Source: Flaviramulus sp. BrNp1-15 (lineage in GTDB: Bacteria > Bacteroidota > Bacteroidia > Flavobacteriales > Flavobacteriaceae). Taken from it: a stretch of 64,000 bases of DNA. Below the pieces are notes generated by a model. It did not search any database and had not been told where the DNA came from. It saw only the letters and a program-made list of their open reading frames with translations. Below are positions 48,288 to 58,666 of the stretch, piece by piece. A program made the translations under genes and the position numbers. Within the stretch, counting starts at the first letter, position 1, and every line of letters starts with the position of its first letter. The stretch lies in contig NZ_CP092099.1 in the NCBI RefSeq assembly GCF_022259695.1, positions 1,472,471 through 1,536,470 of the forward strand. Reading direction: 5' to 3'.

Positions 48288-51200
48288 ATGACAAAAAACT
48301 TACTATTAAAAAAAGAGTATAAAGCCTCTTGGTTTTATGGTTTTATACTACTATTACTTTTTTCAGTTAGTGCAAATGCACAAGATGTTACTGTGAATGG
48401 TAAAGTTACAGATGCTAGTGGTTTACCCTTGCCGGGGGTAAATGTAATTGTACAAAACACTACTAACGGTGTTTCTACAGATTTCGATGGCTTGTATTCA
48501 ATTAATGCTCCCTCTAATGCAGTATTAGAATTTAGTTATCTAGGTTATATTAATCAATCAATATCTGTGAATGGTAGATCAACTATTAATGTTGCTCTGC
48601 AAGAAGATATTTCTCAACTTGATGAAGTTGTAGTAATTGGTTATGGTACTCAAACAAAAGAATCTGTTACAGGTTCGGTGGTTTCTATAAAAGGAGATGA
48701 CTTAACTCAAGTACAAACAGGTAACTTCCAGCAAGCCCTTCAAGGACGAGCAGCTGGTGTTAATATTTCCACAACAAGTACTAGACCTGGTGCTGCGCCA
48801 GAAATTCGTATTCGTGGTGTACGTTCTATATCTGCAGAAAATGATCCTTTAATTGTACTTAATGGTATTCCTTTTTCTGGTGGACTAAGTGATATCAATC
48901 CAAATGATATTGCAAGTCTAGATATATTGAAGGATGCATCTGCTACAGCAATTTATGGTTCTAGAGGAGCAAACGGTGTTATTATCATAACTACAAAATC
49001 TGGTTCAAAAGGACAAAAAGCAAAGATTTCTTATAATACTTATTATGCTACAAAAGAAGTTTTTTCTAAATACCCCATGATGAATGCAGCTCAACTTATA
49101 CAATTGCGTGCTGATGTTGCTGCAAACAATAATGGAGTTCCTCTTTTTAATATGGGAGGTGATGAAGCTCTTTCAAATGATACAGATTGGCAAGACTTAC
49201 TATTTGGTACAGGTTTACAAACAGCACATGATATAAGTGTGCAAGGAGGAACTGAAAAAGGTACTTATAATGTAGGAATGGGATATTTTAAAGAAACGTC
49301 TGTTGTGCCAGGAGATTCTTTTGATAGATATTCATTGCGAGCTCAAATTGACCAAGAAGTGGGAGAATTATTCCGTTTCGGTTTAAATTCGGTAACTAAT
49401 TATAACAAAGCTAGTAGTACCGTTGGTATTGGAGGTGTATTATCTGCATCACCACTATTGAGTCCATATGATTCAAGCGGTAATTTTCTTGAGTCTGTCC
49501 GTCTTCAAACTGAAGCTGATGACCAGTGGATTCCTACTAGAAATGAAATTAATAGAATAGGGAAAGGTAGAGCAAATGAGCAATTAGATTTTGGTACATA
49601 CAATAATATTTATGGAGAAGTTAAAATACCTTGGATAGAAGGATTGAAATATAGACTTAATATTGGTTTAAATTTCCGTTCTAGTAGAGATGGTAATTTT
49701 ACAGGACAAGGGGTATTTAACTATAATCCACTAAATCCTTCATCAGCAAGTTATGACAGTTCCATTACAAGAGATTATGTAATTGAAAACCAATTAATTT
49801 TTGACAGAACATTTGCTGATAAGCACAAAGTTAATTTTGTTGGGTTATATTCATCGCAAAATACTAAATTTGATAATATAGGTATAGGTGCTCAAAATAT
49901 TCCAAATGAATTATCCTTATGGTATAATATAGACTCGGCTCTTTCTGAAGATATTACGAGGTATGGAACTGGGTATTCTGAAACTGGATTATTATCTGTG
50001 ATGGGTAGAGTTCTTTACCAGTATGATAATCGTTATTTATTTACTGCTACATTACGTTCTGATGGTTCGTCAAGGTTAGCTCCAGGTAATAAATGGGTTA
50101 CATATCCTGCATTGTCTGTAGGATGGAATATAGGTAATGAAGCCTTTATGGAAAATGTAGATTGGGTAAACTTACTTAAATTACGTGCAGGTTATGGAGA
50201 AACTTCAAATCAAGCGATAACTCCATATTCAACTCTGGGTAGATTGGGAACTGTAAACTATAATTATGGAAGTACTTTTACTAATGGTTTTTTTGTAGAT
50301 CAAGTGCCTAATCCATCCTTAGGATGGGAGTTTTCAGAAACATATAACTATGGTCTTGATTTTGGATTGTTTAATAATCGCTTATCAGGTACTGTAGAAT
50401 ATTATATTACCAAAACAAATGATATATTACTAAATGAAGGACTTCCTACTACTGCCGGGGTAAATTTTGTAACTAAAAATATTGGTAATACAGAAAACAA
50501 AGGTCTTGAAATAGCACTTAATGGTACCATTATAGACAATCCAGATGGTTTTACATGGGATGTTGGTGTTAATTTTTATACCAATGAAAATAAGATTACT
50601 GCTTTGTCTTCAGGAGTAGAGCGAGATGAAAATAATCTTTGGTTTGTTGGTTCACCAATTAATGTTATATATGATTATGATAGAATGGGGCTTTGGAATG
50701 AATCTGATCCAGATTTTCAATATCTACAAACTTATGAGCCAGGAGGTAATGCAGGTATGATTAAGGTACGTTATACAGGAGATTTTAATACAGATGGTTC
50801 TCCAACAAGAGCTATAGGTCAAGAAGATAGAATTATAATAGACCCTACACCTGATTTTCAAGGTGGTTTTAATACCCGTTTGGCATATAAAGATTTTGAT
50901 TTAAGTATGGTAGGCGCATTTCAAAGTGGTGGTACTCTTGTTAGTACTTTATACTCATCAAATGGCTATATTAATTTACTTACTGGTAGAAGAAATAATG
51001 TAGATGTAGATTACTGGACACCAACAAATACTGGAGCCAAATACCCGGCTCCTGGTGGCTTACAAAGTGGTGATAATCAAAAATATGCAAGTACTTTAGG
51101 CTATTTTGATGCCTCATATTTAAAGGTACGTGCCATAACTTTGGGTTATAATTTTAATCAAGATGTTATAAGAAATGCTGGATTTGATCAACTTCGTCTT

Positions 51201-51416
51201 TATGCAACTGTACAGAATCCATTTGTATTATTTTCACCATTTCATGATGAGTCTGGTATGGATCCAGAAACTAACTCGGGAGTTGATGCTAATAATAATA
51301 ACGTTCGTCAAAACTCAGCTACAGATACTAATACTATATCTATAGGAATACCGACAATTGGAACTAATGTTCCAACAACAAGAAACTTTATGCTTGGATT
51401 AAACGTAACATTTTAA
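48288..51416 (+). CDS. SusC/RagA-type TonB-linked outer membrane transporter
   Basis: A 1042-aa glycan importer of the outer membrane. Order: signal peptide (1-32, ending SANAQ), carboxypeptidase-regulatory-like domain (about 33-108, VNGKVTDASGLPLPGVNVIV), and plug domain (about 115-235) with the SusC signatures LQGRAAGVNIS, IRIRGVRSI, DPLIVLNGIPF and DILKDASATAIYGSRGANGVIIITTK. The beta-barrel ends in NVTF. It forms a lidded pair with the SusD protein that follows 10 bp later. The upstream LacI-type palindrome suggests substrate-induced expression. The neighbouring GH10 xylanase makes xylooligosaccharides the probable cargo, by inference. Confidence 0.95.
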   Translation: MTKNLLLKKEYKASWFYGFILLLLFSVSANAQDVTVNGKVTDASGLPLPGVNVIVQNTTNGVSTDFDGLYSINAPSNAVLEFSYLGYINQSISVNGRSTINVALQEDISQLDEVVVIGYGTQTKESVTGSVVSIKGDDLTQVQTGNFQQALQGRAAGVNISTTSTRPGAAPEIRIRGVRSISAENDPLIVLNGIPFSGGLSDINPNDIASLDILKDASATAIYGSRGANGVIIITTKSGSKGQKAKISYNTYYATKEVFSKYPMMNAAQLIQLRADVAANNNGVPLFNMGGDEALSNDTDWQDLLFGTGLQTAHDISVQGGTEKGTYNVGMGYFKETSVVPGDSFDRYSLRAQIDQEVGELFRFGLNSVTNYNKASSTVGIGGVLSASPLLSPYDSSGNFLESVRLQTEADDQWIPTRNEINRIGKGRANEQLDFGTYNNIYGEVKIPWIEGLKYRLNIGLNFRSSRDGNFTGQGVFNYNPLNPSSASYDSSITRDYVIENQLIFDRTFADKHKVNFVGLYSSQNTKFDNIGIGAQNIPNELSLWYNIDSALSEDITRYGTGYSETGLLSVMGRVLYQYDNRYLFTATLRSDGSSRLAPGNKWVTYPALSVGWNIGNEAFMENVDWVNLLKLRAGYGETSNQAITPYSTLGRLGTVNYNYGSTFTNGFFVDQVPNPSLGWEFSETYNYGLDFGLFNNRLSGTVEYYITKTNDILLNEGLPTTAGVNFVTKNIGNTENKGLEIALNGTIIDNPDGFTWDVGVNFYTNENKITALSSGVERDENNLWFVGSPINVIYDYDRMGLWNESDPDFQYLQTYEPGGNAGMIKVRYTGDFNTDGSPTRAIGQEDRIIIDPTPDFQGGFNTRLAYKDFDLSMVGAFQSGGTLVSTLYSSNGYINLLTGRRNNVDVDYWTPTNTGAKYPAPGGLQSGDNQKYASTLGYFDASYLKVRAITLGYNFNQDVIRNAGFDQLRLYATVQNPFVLFSPFHDESGMDPETNSGVDANNNNVRQNSATDTNTISIGIPTIGTNVPTTRNFMLGLNVTF

Positions 51417-51426
51417 AATAATTATA

Positions 51427-53349
51427 ATGAGAAGGATTAAAATAAAAAGTATATCAATAGCAATGCTTTCTATTGCATTGTGTTTAGGCTCTTGTTCAAA
51501 AGACATATTAGAAGAGGAACCAAGAGGAGTTTTTACTCCAGATTTTTTCACAACCGAACTAGGTGTTCAAGGAGGATTAACCTATTTGTATCAAAATTTA
51601 AGAAATATATATGGATTTGCTTATTTTATGAGTACATCAGAAACAGGAACTGACGAATACGCTCCTGCACAAAGTGCCAATAATAACTTTTATGATTTGG
51701 ACTTTGCTGGACAAGGTAATTTAAGCTCAGAAAGTGGGTTCATAATAAGTAGACCTTGGGATGCAGCTTTCCCTGCTGTTAATACAGCTAGTGGTATAAT
51801 TGAAAATGCAGAAGCTGTAGGTCTTGACAATTCTCTAATTGGTGAGGCTAGATTTTTCCGTGCTTTCTATTATTTCTTGTTAGTACAAACTTATGGTGGT
51901 GTACCACTAGATTTAGGTTCAGGCGAATTAGCGTTTAACCAATCAACAATTAAAACGTCTGTTCGTAATACAGTACCAGAGGTATACACTAAAGCTATAT
52001 TTCCTGATTTGAGAGCTGCGGTTAACGATGTGCCCGATGGACAACGATTAACAGGTGCAGTAACTAAAAATGTAGCGAGACTGTTTTTGGCAAAAGCTTA
52101 TTTAACTTATGCATGGTGGTTAGAGAACCCTAATGGTATCCCAACTTATCCAGATACACCAAGAACTGATCCAGATGGTAATAATGCTTCATACTATTAT
52201 CAACAAGCTTATGATATGGCTGTTGCAGGTATTAATAACCCTGGACCATATTCTTTACAGGAATATTTTTATGATGTACATGTTGCAACCAACGATCGTC
52301 ATAACGAAATGATGATGTATGCAGATCGTACAGAAGAAAGCCAAATTTATAACGAAGCAGATTTAGGATGGAGTGGTACAGATAACACTGCCAATACAGC
52401 TGTTTGGATGGTAACATCTAACTACACCACTATTAGTGTTGATGGTGTTGCAGCAGTGCAACGTGAAGCTGCGCAAAGTTATGGAAGACCTTGGACACGT
52501 ATGGCTCCAACTATTAATGTCTTTACTGAAACTTTTGCAGAAAAAGATTTAGATTCTCGTTATGATGGTACATTTGTAACTAGCTACAGAGGTAACTGGG
52601 ATAAAGGCGGAGACACAACACCAACTTTAACAGCTGCTAATGGTATGGAAATTGCTCCAGGTGATGCTGTTGTTTCATTCTTAGACGATTATAATCCTGC
52701 GGTTGATTATAGTGTAAACGGTGGTAATATTGGTGGTGGCCAAATACCTGGAAGATCTGATTATGTTATCAACTTAAATGAAATTAATAGAAGATTTTAT
52801 CCAGGTTTATGGAAATTAGGAACATATCGTACCGATAATGCAGGTGGTTTAGGTTCGCCAAATGGTGCATTGACACGTCCTTTCCCAATAGCTAAATTTT
52901 CAGAACTATACTTAGTAGCCGCTGAAGCTGCTGTTAAAGGTGCATCTGGTAGTTATACAGCCCGTGATTTAGTAAATGTTCTTCGTGCCCGTGCTGGTAG
53001 ATGGCGTTTTGATAATGGTGAACAACAAGAACGTATGGAAGATAATAGTGCTGCAATGATAGCAGCAACGCCTGCTGTTATTGATATAGACTATATTTTA
53101 GCTGAACGTTCACGTGAGTTTTTTGGAGAAGGTTACCGTTGGTACGATTTGGTTCGTACTCAAAAATGGAACGAATTAGCAGGGTCTTATGAAATAGCAG
53201 GCGATGCTGCTACAGATCATGCTCCAACAGTAACAAATAGAGATATTCAACCACATCATTATTTAAGACCAATACCCTTAGGTCAAATAGATGCTATGGA
53301 AGCCTCTGAAGCTGATAAAGCAGCTTACCAGAACCCTGGTTATCAATAA
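51427..53349 (+). CDS. SusD/RagB-family glycan-binding lipoprotein
   Basis: A 640-aa surface lipoprotein that caps the SusC channel and binds oligosaccharide. Signal peptide with lipobox LGSC (lipidated Cys23), then the SusD N-terminal motif EEEPRGVFTPDFFTTELGVQGGLTYLY. TPR-like helices include GEARFFRAFYYFLLVQTYGGVPL, and the C-terminal RagB/SusD domain contains LYLVAAEAAVKG and the typical ILAERSREFFGEGYRWYDLVRTQKW. Normal in length for marine SusD proteins. Follows susC by 10 bp; a terminator lies just after. Confidence 0.95.
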   Translation: MRRIKIKSISIAMLSIALCLGSCSKDILEEEPRGVFTPDFFTTELGVQGGLTYLYQNLRNIYGFAYFMSTSETGTDEYAPAQSANNNFYDLDFAGQGNLSSESGFIISRPWDAAFPAVNTASGIIENAEAVGLDNSLIGEARFFRAFYYFLLVQTYGGVPLDLGSGELAFNQSTIKTSVRNTVPEVYTKAIFPDLRAAVNDVPDGQRLTGAVTKNVARLFLAKAYLTYAWWLENPNGIPTYPDTPRTDPDGNNASYYYQQAYDMAVAGINNPGPYSLQEYFYDVHVATNDRHNEMMMYADRTEESQIYNEADLGWSGTDNTANTAVWMVTSNYTTISVDGVAAVQREAAQSYGRPWTRMAPTINVFTETFAEKDLDSRYDGTFVTSYRGNWDKGGDTTPTLTAANGMEIAPGDAVVSFLDDYNPAVDYSVNGGNIGGGQIPGRSDYVINLNEINRRFYPGLWKLGTYRTDNAGGLGSPNGALTRPFPIAKFSELYLVAAEAAVKGASGSYTARDLVNVLRARAGRWRFDNGEQQERMEDNSAAMIAATPAVIDIDYILAERSREFFGEGYRWYDLVRTQKWNELAGSYEIAGDAATDHAPTVTNRDIQPHHYLRPIPLGQIDAMEASEADKAAYQNPGYQ

Positions 53350-53376
53350 AATTTGAGTTAGTTTTTTAATTATATT

Positions 53377-53414
53377 AACTGCCTAAAGTTTTAAAAAGCT
53401 TCAGGCAGTTTTTT
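53377..53414 (+). terminator. Terminator after the susCD pair
   Basis: Stem AACTGCCT / AGGCAGTT with partial pairing extended inward (AAAG / GCTT) and six T at the end, about 30 bp after the susD stop. Confidence 0.8.
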
Positions 53415-53427
53415 ATTGTAACCTATA

Positions 53428-53435
53428 TACATTTG
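53428..53435 (+). promoter_or_regulatory. Candidate -7 element of the SGNH/TPR gene
   Basis: TACATTTG, a full TAnnTTTG match, 30 bp before the ATG at 53465 and just after the susCD terminator. This suggests that the SGNH gene is transcribed separately from susCD. Confidence 0.45.
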
Positions 53436-53464
53436 AAATAAGTATAAAATATTTTAAATCAGCT

Positions 53465-55258
53465 ATGAAAAAGAAAATTATTTTTAAGCTAATTGCTATT
53501 TCCATCCCCTTTATAATCATCTTTATTTTAGAAACCATATTAAGAATTGCTAGTTATGGTGAAGATTATCAGCTATTTCATAGAATACCAATAGATAACA
53601 AACCTGATTATCTAGTTATGAATAAGAATATGGCAAAAAAATATTTTAAAGACAGTGATTTACGTTCTGATAATCAATCTGACTTATTTTTAAAAACAAA
53701 GACAGATAGTACATTTAGAGTTTTTGTACAAGGAGCATCAACAGTAGTAGGTTTTCCTTTTTACAAAGGTGGTTCATTTCCAAGAATGCTAAAGCATAGA
53801 CTATCTCTAACATTTCCCAATAAAAATATAGAAGTTATAAATACAGGAATGACTGCTGTTAACTCATACACTCTTCTAGATTTGACGGATGATATTATAG
53901 AGCAAAAACCAGACTTAGTTATTATTTATGCAGGACACAATGAATTTTATGGAGCTTTAGGTGTTGGTTCATCAATTTCTTATGGTTCATATCCAACAAT
54001 AATACGCTCGTATCTTACTCTTAAAAAATTACGTTTTTTCCAACTTTTAGAAAATACTTATTATAAAATTGCTAGTTCAAGTTTTCAAAAACCCTCTGAG
54101 AGATCAACAACTTTAATGGAAGTTATGGCTAAAGAGCAACAAATTCCATTTAATTCTGAAGTTTATTTAGATGGTATCAATCAATATAAAAATAATTTAA
54201 GAAAAGTCTTATCAAAATACAATAGACATGATATACCCGTAATTTTATCGACTGTTGTAAGTAATGAAAAAGATATTATTCCTTTTATAAGTGAAGCTAT
54301 TCCTAATATAAATGAATTTAATGAAGCATTAGAACAAGAAAAACCTGAAGCTAAAAAAATAGCACAAAATAATGCTCATGCGGCTTACAGTCTGGGTACA
54401 TTTTATTTAGAAAAAAACAGAGATACAGCAAAAAAATATTTACATCTTGCAAAGGAACAAGATCTTTTAAGATTTAGAGCACCAGAAAAAATTAATGAAT
54501 CAATTGCAGAATTATCCAAAGAATATAATACATCATTAGTAGATATGAAATCTATTTTTGAAAGGCATTCTAAAAATGGAATTGTTGGCAATGAATTAAT
54601 GACAGAACATGTACATCCCAATATAAAAGGACAGTTTTTAATGGCTGATGCTTTTTATAACAAAATAAAAGATTTAAAATTATTGAACAATTGGAATAAT
54701 TATATTCCTTACGAAGAAGCCATACAAGATATTCCTGTTTCTCAAATCGATTCTATTCAAGGAATATTAGTTATAAATAAATTAAAAAAATCATGGCCTT
54801 ATAATATTAATTATATAACTGTAGAAACAGACTCCACTATCAATAATAATCTTAAAGACAAATACACAGAAATAAAAATGGCGCAAGACATTAACCTAAA
54901 TATTAGAAAATGGGATGATGCTATGGCTATAGCATATAAAATGTACGAAAGTGATGAAGATTATGAAAAAGCTTTAGATATAGCACAAACTTTAATTTTT
55001 GAATATCCAGAACAAGGTACAGTATATAAAATGGCTGGTGATATGTGTATGAAAATAGGAAACTATGAGAAAGCAGCATTTTATTATTTTAGATTTAATT
55101 ATTTTGAAGAAAATAAAGAATCATCGGAAAAGCTAGCAACTGCTTACATTAAGCTGAATCAATTAAATGAAGCTAAAAAAGCCTTATCTAAAGCTGAAAA
55201 AAATGGTTTAGATGTATCTAGTCTAGCTGAATTAGTAGAAAAAGTAACTAAAAATTAG
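53465..55258 (+). CDS. Membrane-anchored SGNH/GDSL-hydrolase-like protein with TPR segments
   Basis: A 597-aa protein with an uncleaved N-terminal transmembrane segment (about 8-25). The SGNH-like blocks are block I VFVQGASTVVGFPF with Ser92, block II NTGMTAVNSY, block III YAGHNEFYGA with Asn159, and block V EHVHPN with His384. The usual block V aspartate is a glutamate (Glu381). A TPR-like helix pair (about 300-335, HAAYSLGTFYLEKNRDTAKKYLHLA) sits inside the hydrolase domain between blocks III and V, and further TPR helices form residues 490-590. Ester hydrolysis is inferred; beside a xylanase, deacetylation is conceivable, but the substrate is unproven. It converges on the VCBS gene with a 10-bp gap. 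Confidence 0.78.
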   Translation: MKKKIIFKLIAISIPFIIIFILETILRIASYGEDYQLFHRIPIDNKPDYLVMNKNMAKKYFKDSDLRSDNQSDLFLKTKTDSTFRVFVQGASTVVGFPFYKGGSFPRMLKHRLSLTFPNKNIEVINTGMTAVNSYTLLDLTDDIIEQKPDLVIIYAGHNEFYGALGVGSSISYGSYPTIIRSYLTLKKLRFFQLLENTYYKIASSSFQKPSERSTTLMEVMAKEQQIPFNSEVYLDGINQYKNNLRKVLSKYNRHDIPVILSTVVSNEKDIIPFISEAIPNINEFNEALEQEKPEAKKIAQNNAHAAYSLGTFYLEKNRDTAKKYLHLAKEQDLLRFRAPEKINESIAELSKEYNTSLVDMKSIFERHSKNGIVGNELMTEHVHPNIKGQFLMADAFYNKIKDLKLLNNWNNYIPYEEAIQDIPVSQIDSIQGILVINKLKKSWPYNINYITVETDSTINNNLKDKYTEIKMAQDINLNIRKWDDAMAIAYKMYESDEDYEKALDIAQTLIFEYPEQGTVYKMAGDMCMKIGNYEKAAFYYFRFNYFEENKESSEKLATAYIKLNQLNEAKKALSKAEKNGLDVSSLAELVEKVTKN

Positions 55259-55268
55259 TACCAATAAA

Positions 55269-58200
55269 CTATTTTACTTTAAAAATTGTTAATCCTGCAT
55301 CATTATTGGCAATCAAATAACATTCTTTGCCACCGATGGTTATCTTTTTCATGTCCTTTACATTACCATGTGTAAAAAAGCTAATGTCTGTATGTGGTTT
55401 TAGATTTCCTTTGGAATCACCTAAAAGAATATAGCCGGTGTTAGCGTCATAACGAATGGTTTCTACTTCGGTCTCGTAAATGTTACCAACGCCCAAAACA
55501 TCCAAATAACCATCTTTATTTACATCAGTCGCCTCAAAGGCCATAGTTGGGCCAAATTGAGCTGTTGTAGGAAGCTTTTGTATTTCAAATGAGTCATTAC
55601 CTTTATTTTTTAAATAAACACTGCCAAACTCGTGTACTTGTTTGTGATAGGCAGCACTCAATTCTTCCTCTCCGTAGATATCAATCAAAGTTGAATTTGC
55701 AAATTCTTTATAGGTTTCTATTTTTTTGCTCACAAAAGGGTTTTGTTCTGTAGAACATTCCTTACCTCGAACGGGTACTAGGTTGCCTTTGTAGTATTTG
55801 CTCAATACCATATCATATTTACCATCTTCATCAAAATTGGTAGAGTAGATGTGAAGCGGTTTTTCTTTTGTGGGATGGAACTTATTGTTATCTCCCAAGT
55901 TACCCACCAGATAATCCATCTTACCATCTTTGTCCAAATCCACTTCCATAATGGTGTTCCACCAACCCTCTGTATGAATCAATGAAGCTATGGATATTTT
56001 AGTGAATTTTCCGTTTTGGTTGTTAAAAAAGGTAATAGGAAACCATTCCCCAACAACAGCTATATCTTTGTCACCATCCCCATCATAATCAGTAAATAGC
56101 AAATCGTTTACAATGCCTATATCCAATAATTCTGGAGCTAGTTCTTTAGTTGTATCTACATAATTGCCATTATCATTTTTAAGTAAATAGGTCTTTGAAG
56201 AAAGGGGGTATTTTCCAGGAATTACTTGTCCTCCTACAACTAAATCAAAGTCTCCATCCCCATCAATATCGTTGGCTACAACAGCTTTTGTAACTCCAAG
56301 CATCTTGGGCAGCTTGTTGGATTTTGAAAAATTACCTTTTCCATCGTTTATATAAAGCCTGTCTTGAAGCAAGGTACTATTCTCACTTACTTCATAACTT
56401 CCACTACCAATGTACAAATCCATATCACCATCAGCATCTGCATCAAAAAATAGTGATGTGATGTCTTCGTATTTACTTTCTTTTGAAAATAAGGGTTCAT
56501 TAGCCTTATTGAATTTTCCATCTTGAGTTTGAATGTACATTTCTCCCGCCTGATTTAATGCACCTCCTACATAAAAATCATCCAGACCATCGCCATTAAG
56601 ATCTGCAATAGATAGGGTAGGACCTTTTTGGGATTGTTTTTGAGGCAGTAATGTTTGTAAATTAAAATCATTAAAGTTATTTTCTTGATGATTATATGTT
56701 ATATCTAAACTACTAGGATTTATTCTTGTTAAATTTTGAGGAACTTTGACTGGCATTTCACCATCAAACTTAAAGTCTTTTTTATTAAAAGTAAGTGTTT
56801 GATTTGCTTTGATATTTTCCATTGCTAAAACAGAATTATCTCCCCATATGACTTCAATACGGTCAATAATTTCTTCATCGCCAAAACCGAAATTTAACTG
56901 ATATCCCATAGAAGATTGATATCCTCTAGATGGAAACAATTCTTGGTATTGTGTTTTTTCCTTGGAATAGACTTTAACTTTTGTACCAATTGCTTTTACA
57001 TTTTTTTCATCCCCAATTAGATTAATATTTATATAGTTTCCAATAGAATTATTTTTGTAAATAGTGGCCTCATCTGACATATTGTTCATTACTAATTCCA
57101 AATCTCCATCATTATCCAAATCTCCATAAGCAACTCCATTTGTATTTACTTTCTTATTGAAACCCCATTCTTCTGTCATTTTTGTAAACGTAAAATCACC
57201 ATTATTCCTATATACATAATTTGCAATTTTTTCAGAAGGCATAATATTCATCATTTCTTCAACAGTCATAGCACCCTTTTCTTTTTGCAGTCTGTGAGAT
57301 TCCTTTTTATAATCTTGGTTACCTAATTCTCTTTCAATTCCATTAGAAATAAAAATATCTTTATATCCATCATTGTCAAAATCAGCAACCAATGGCGCCC
57401 AACTCCAATCTGTTTTAGAAATACCTGCTAATTGTCCAATATCACTAAAAGAACCATTACCGTTGTTTAATTGAAGTGTATTTGCCATATATGAATAATG
57501 ATAGCCTGATTCTACCATTTTCCAGAAGCCTTGAGTATTCATAGAAGCCATATTTTCTTTTCCACGTCTATGATCCTCGGCAAGCATATCCAATACTACT
57601 AAATCTGGTAAAAAATCATTGTTTATATCTGCATAATCAGATCCCATTCCGTTATATGGAATATGCTTAAGTCGAGTATCTATTTGGTTTGAAAAAGTGC
57701 CGTCTTGGTTATTGATATATAAATAATCTGGATTTATAAAATCATTGGCAACATATATATCTAGCCAACCATCATTATTAAAATCACCTATGGAAGCACT
57801 TAATCCCCAATCTTTATTAAGAATTTTTGCTTTAAGTGTAACATCAGTAAACTTATTTCCATCATTCCTAAACAAATGGTCTGATGTTTGCTTATAATGC
57901 ATTCTTTCAGATTTAATTTCAACTTTGTTAGTTTCACTGAAATCAGGACGGTGATTTACTAAATACATATCCAAATCCCCATCTTTATCATAATCAAAAA
58001 AGTAAGACTGAATGGAAAAACCATTTTCATCTAATCCCCATTTCTTGGCTTCATCTTTAAAGGTTCCATCTTTTTGATTTATAAAAAGCTTGTTTCTTCG
58101 TAGCTCTTCATTGTTTAATGACGCCGATTTACATACATAAATATCCAACCAACCATCATTATTTATATCTACTATAGTTACTCCTGTAGTCCATCCTTCA

Positions 58201-58550
58201 CTATCTTCTACACCTGCTTTTTTTGTTCCATCAGCAAACTTGAAGTTACCTTGATTTATATATAATTTGTTGGAATTTTGATTTGAAGTAAAGTAAATAT
58301 CTTCTAAACCATCATTATTTAAATCACCAATTGCTACTCCCGCACCATTGAAAGCATATAAATATTCAATGTAATTAAAGTTAACATCTTGCATAACAGT
58401 ATTTTTAAAATCAATTCCTGTATGTGTATTCTGAACTAATGAAAATAAAGTTTCAGCATTTGATGCTTTTTTCTTTTTATTCTTAGAGTCTTTACAATTA
58501 AACACTAAAAAAATTATAATGATGTATAGTAATGGATTTACGTGTTTCAT
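55269..58550 (-). CDS. VCBS/FG-GAP repeat lipoprotein with ASPIC/UnbV domain
   Basis: About 1093 aa from ATG at 58550. The frame stays open to 58616, but that extension would lie inside a terminator hairpin, and the ATG at 58550 gives a clean lipoprotein signal (LLYIIIIFLVFNC, Cys19). The body holds many calcium-binding FG-GAP/VCBS repeats of the form DLNNDGLEDIYFTSN or DYDKDGDLDMYLVN, consistent with a beta-propeller. An ASPIC/UnbV-like domain follows (about 500-580, ELFPSRGYQSSMGYQLNFGFGDEE), then a second set of VCBS repeats. Such lipoproteins are common beside SusCD pairs in marine Flavobacteriia; the role is probably surface binding, and no catalytic site is evident. Confidence 0.87.
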   Translation of the reverse strand: MKHVNPLLYIIIIFLVFNCKDSKNKKKKASNAETLFSLVQNTHTGIDFKNTVMQDVNFNYIEYLYAFNGAGVAIGDLNNDGLEDIYFTSNQNSNKLYINQGNFKFADGTKKAGVEDSEGWTTGVTIVDINNDGWLDIYVCKSASLNNEELRRNKLFINQKDGTFKDEAKKWGLDENGFSIQSYFFDYDKDGDLDMYLVNHRPDFSETNKVEIKSERMHYKQTSDHLFRNDGNKFTDVTLKAKILNKDWGLSASIGDFNNDGWLDIYVANDFINPDYLYINNQDGTFSNQIDTRLKHIPYNGMGSDYADINNDFLPDLVVLDMLAEDHRRGKENMASMNTQGFWKMVESGYHYSYMANTLQLNNGNGSFSDIGQLAGISKTDWSWAPLVADFDNDGYKDIFISNGIERELGNQDYKKESHRLQKEKGAMTVEEMMNIMPSEKIANYVYRNNGDFTFTKMTEEWGFNKKVNTNGVAYGDLDNDGDLELVMNNMSDEATIYKNNSIGNYININLIGDEKNVKAIGTKVKVYSKEKTQYQELFPSRGYQSSMGYQLNFGFGDEEIIDRIEVIWGDNSVLAMENIKANQTLTFNKKDFKFDGEMPVKVPQNLTRINPSSLDITYNHQENNFNDFNLQTLLPQKQSQKGPTLSIADLNGDGLDDFYVGGALNQAGEMYIQTQDGKFNKANEPLFSKESKYEDITSLFFDADADGDMDLYIGSGSYEVSENSTLLQDRLYINDGKGNFSKSNKLPKMLGVTKAVVANDIDGDGDFDLVVGGQVIPGKYPLSSKTYLLKNDNGNYVDTTKELAPELLDIGIVNDLLFTDYDGDGDKDIAVVGEWFPITFFNNQNGKFTKISIASLIHTEGWWNTIMEVDLDKDGKMDYLVGNLGDNNKFHPTKEKPLHIYSTNFDEDGKYDMVLSKYYKGNLVPVRGKECSTEQNPFVSKKIETYKEFANSTLIDIYGEEELSAAYHKQVHEFGSVYLKNKGNDSFEIQKLPTTAQFGPTMAFEATDVNKDGYLDVLGVGNIYETEVETIRYDANTGYILLGDSKGNLKPHTDISFFTHGNVKDMKKITIGGKECYLIANNDAGLTIFKVK

Positions 58551-58592
58551 AATAGATTTATGTATTCCCAAATATAATAAAGCATTGGTAAA

Positions 58593-58624
58593 GAAAAAAC
58601 CGCCTGTCAATGACAAGCGGTTTT
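58593..58624 (-). terminator. Terminator after the glycan-binding lipoprotein gene
   Basis: A long stem AAAACCGCCTGTCA / TGACAAGCGGTTTT (one mismatch) followed by six T on the minus strand, about 45 bp past the stop at 58667. It separates this gene from the VCBS gene. Confidence 0.85.
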
Positions 58625-58666
58625 ATGAAATCTTATTTAATTAAATGTTATTAGTTTATATTATAC

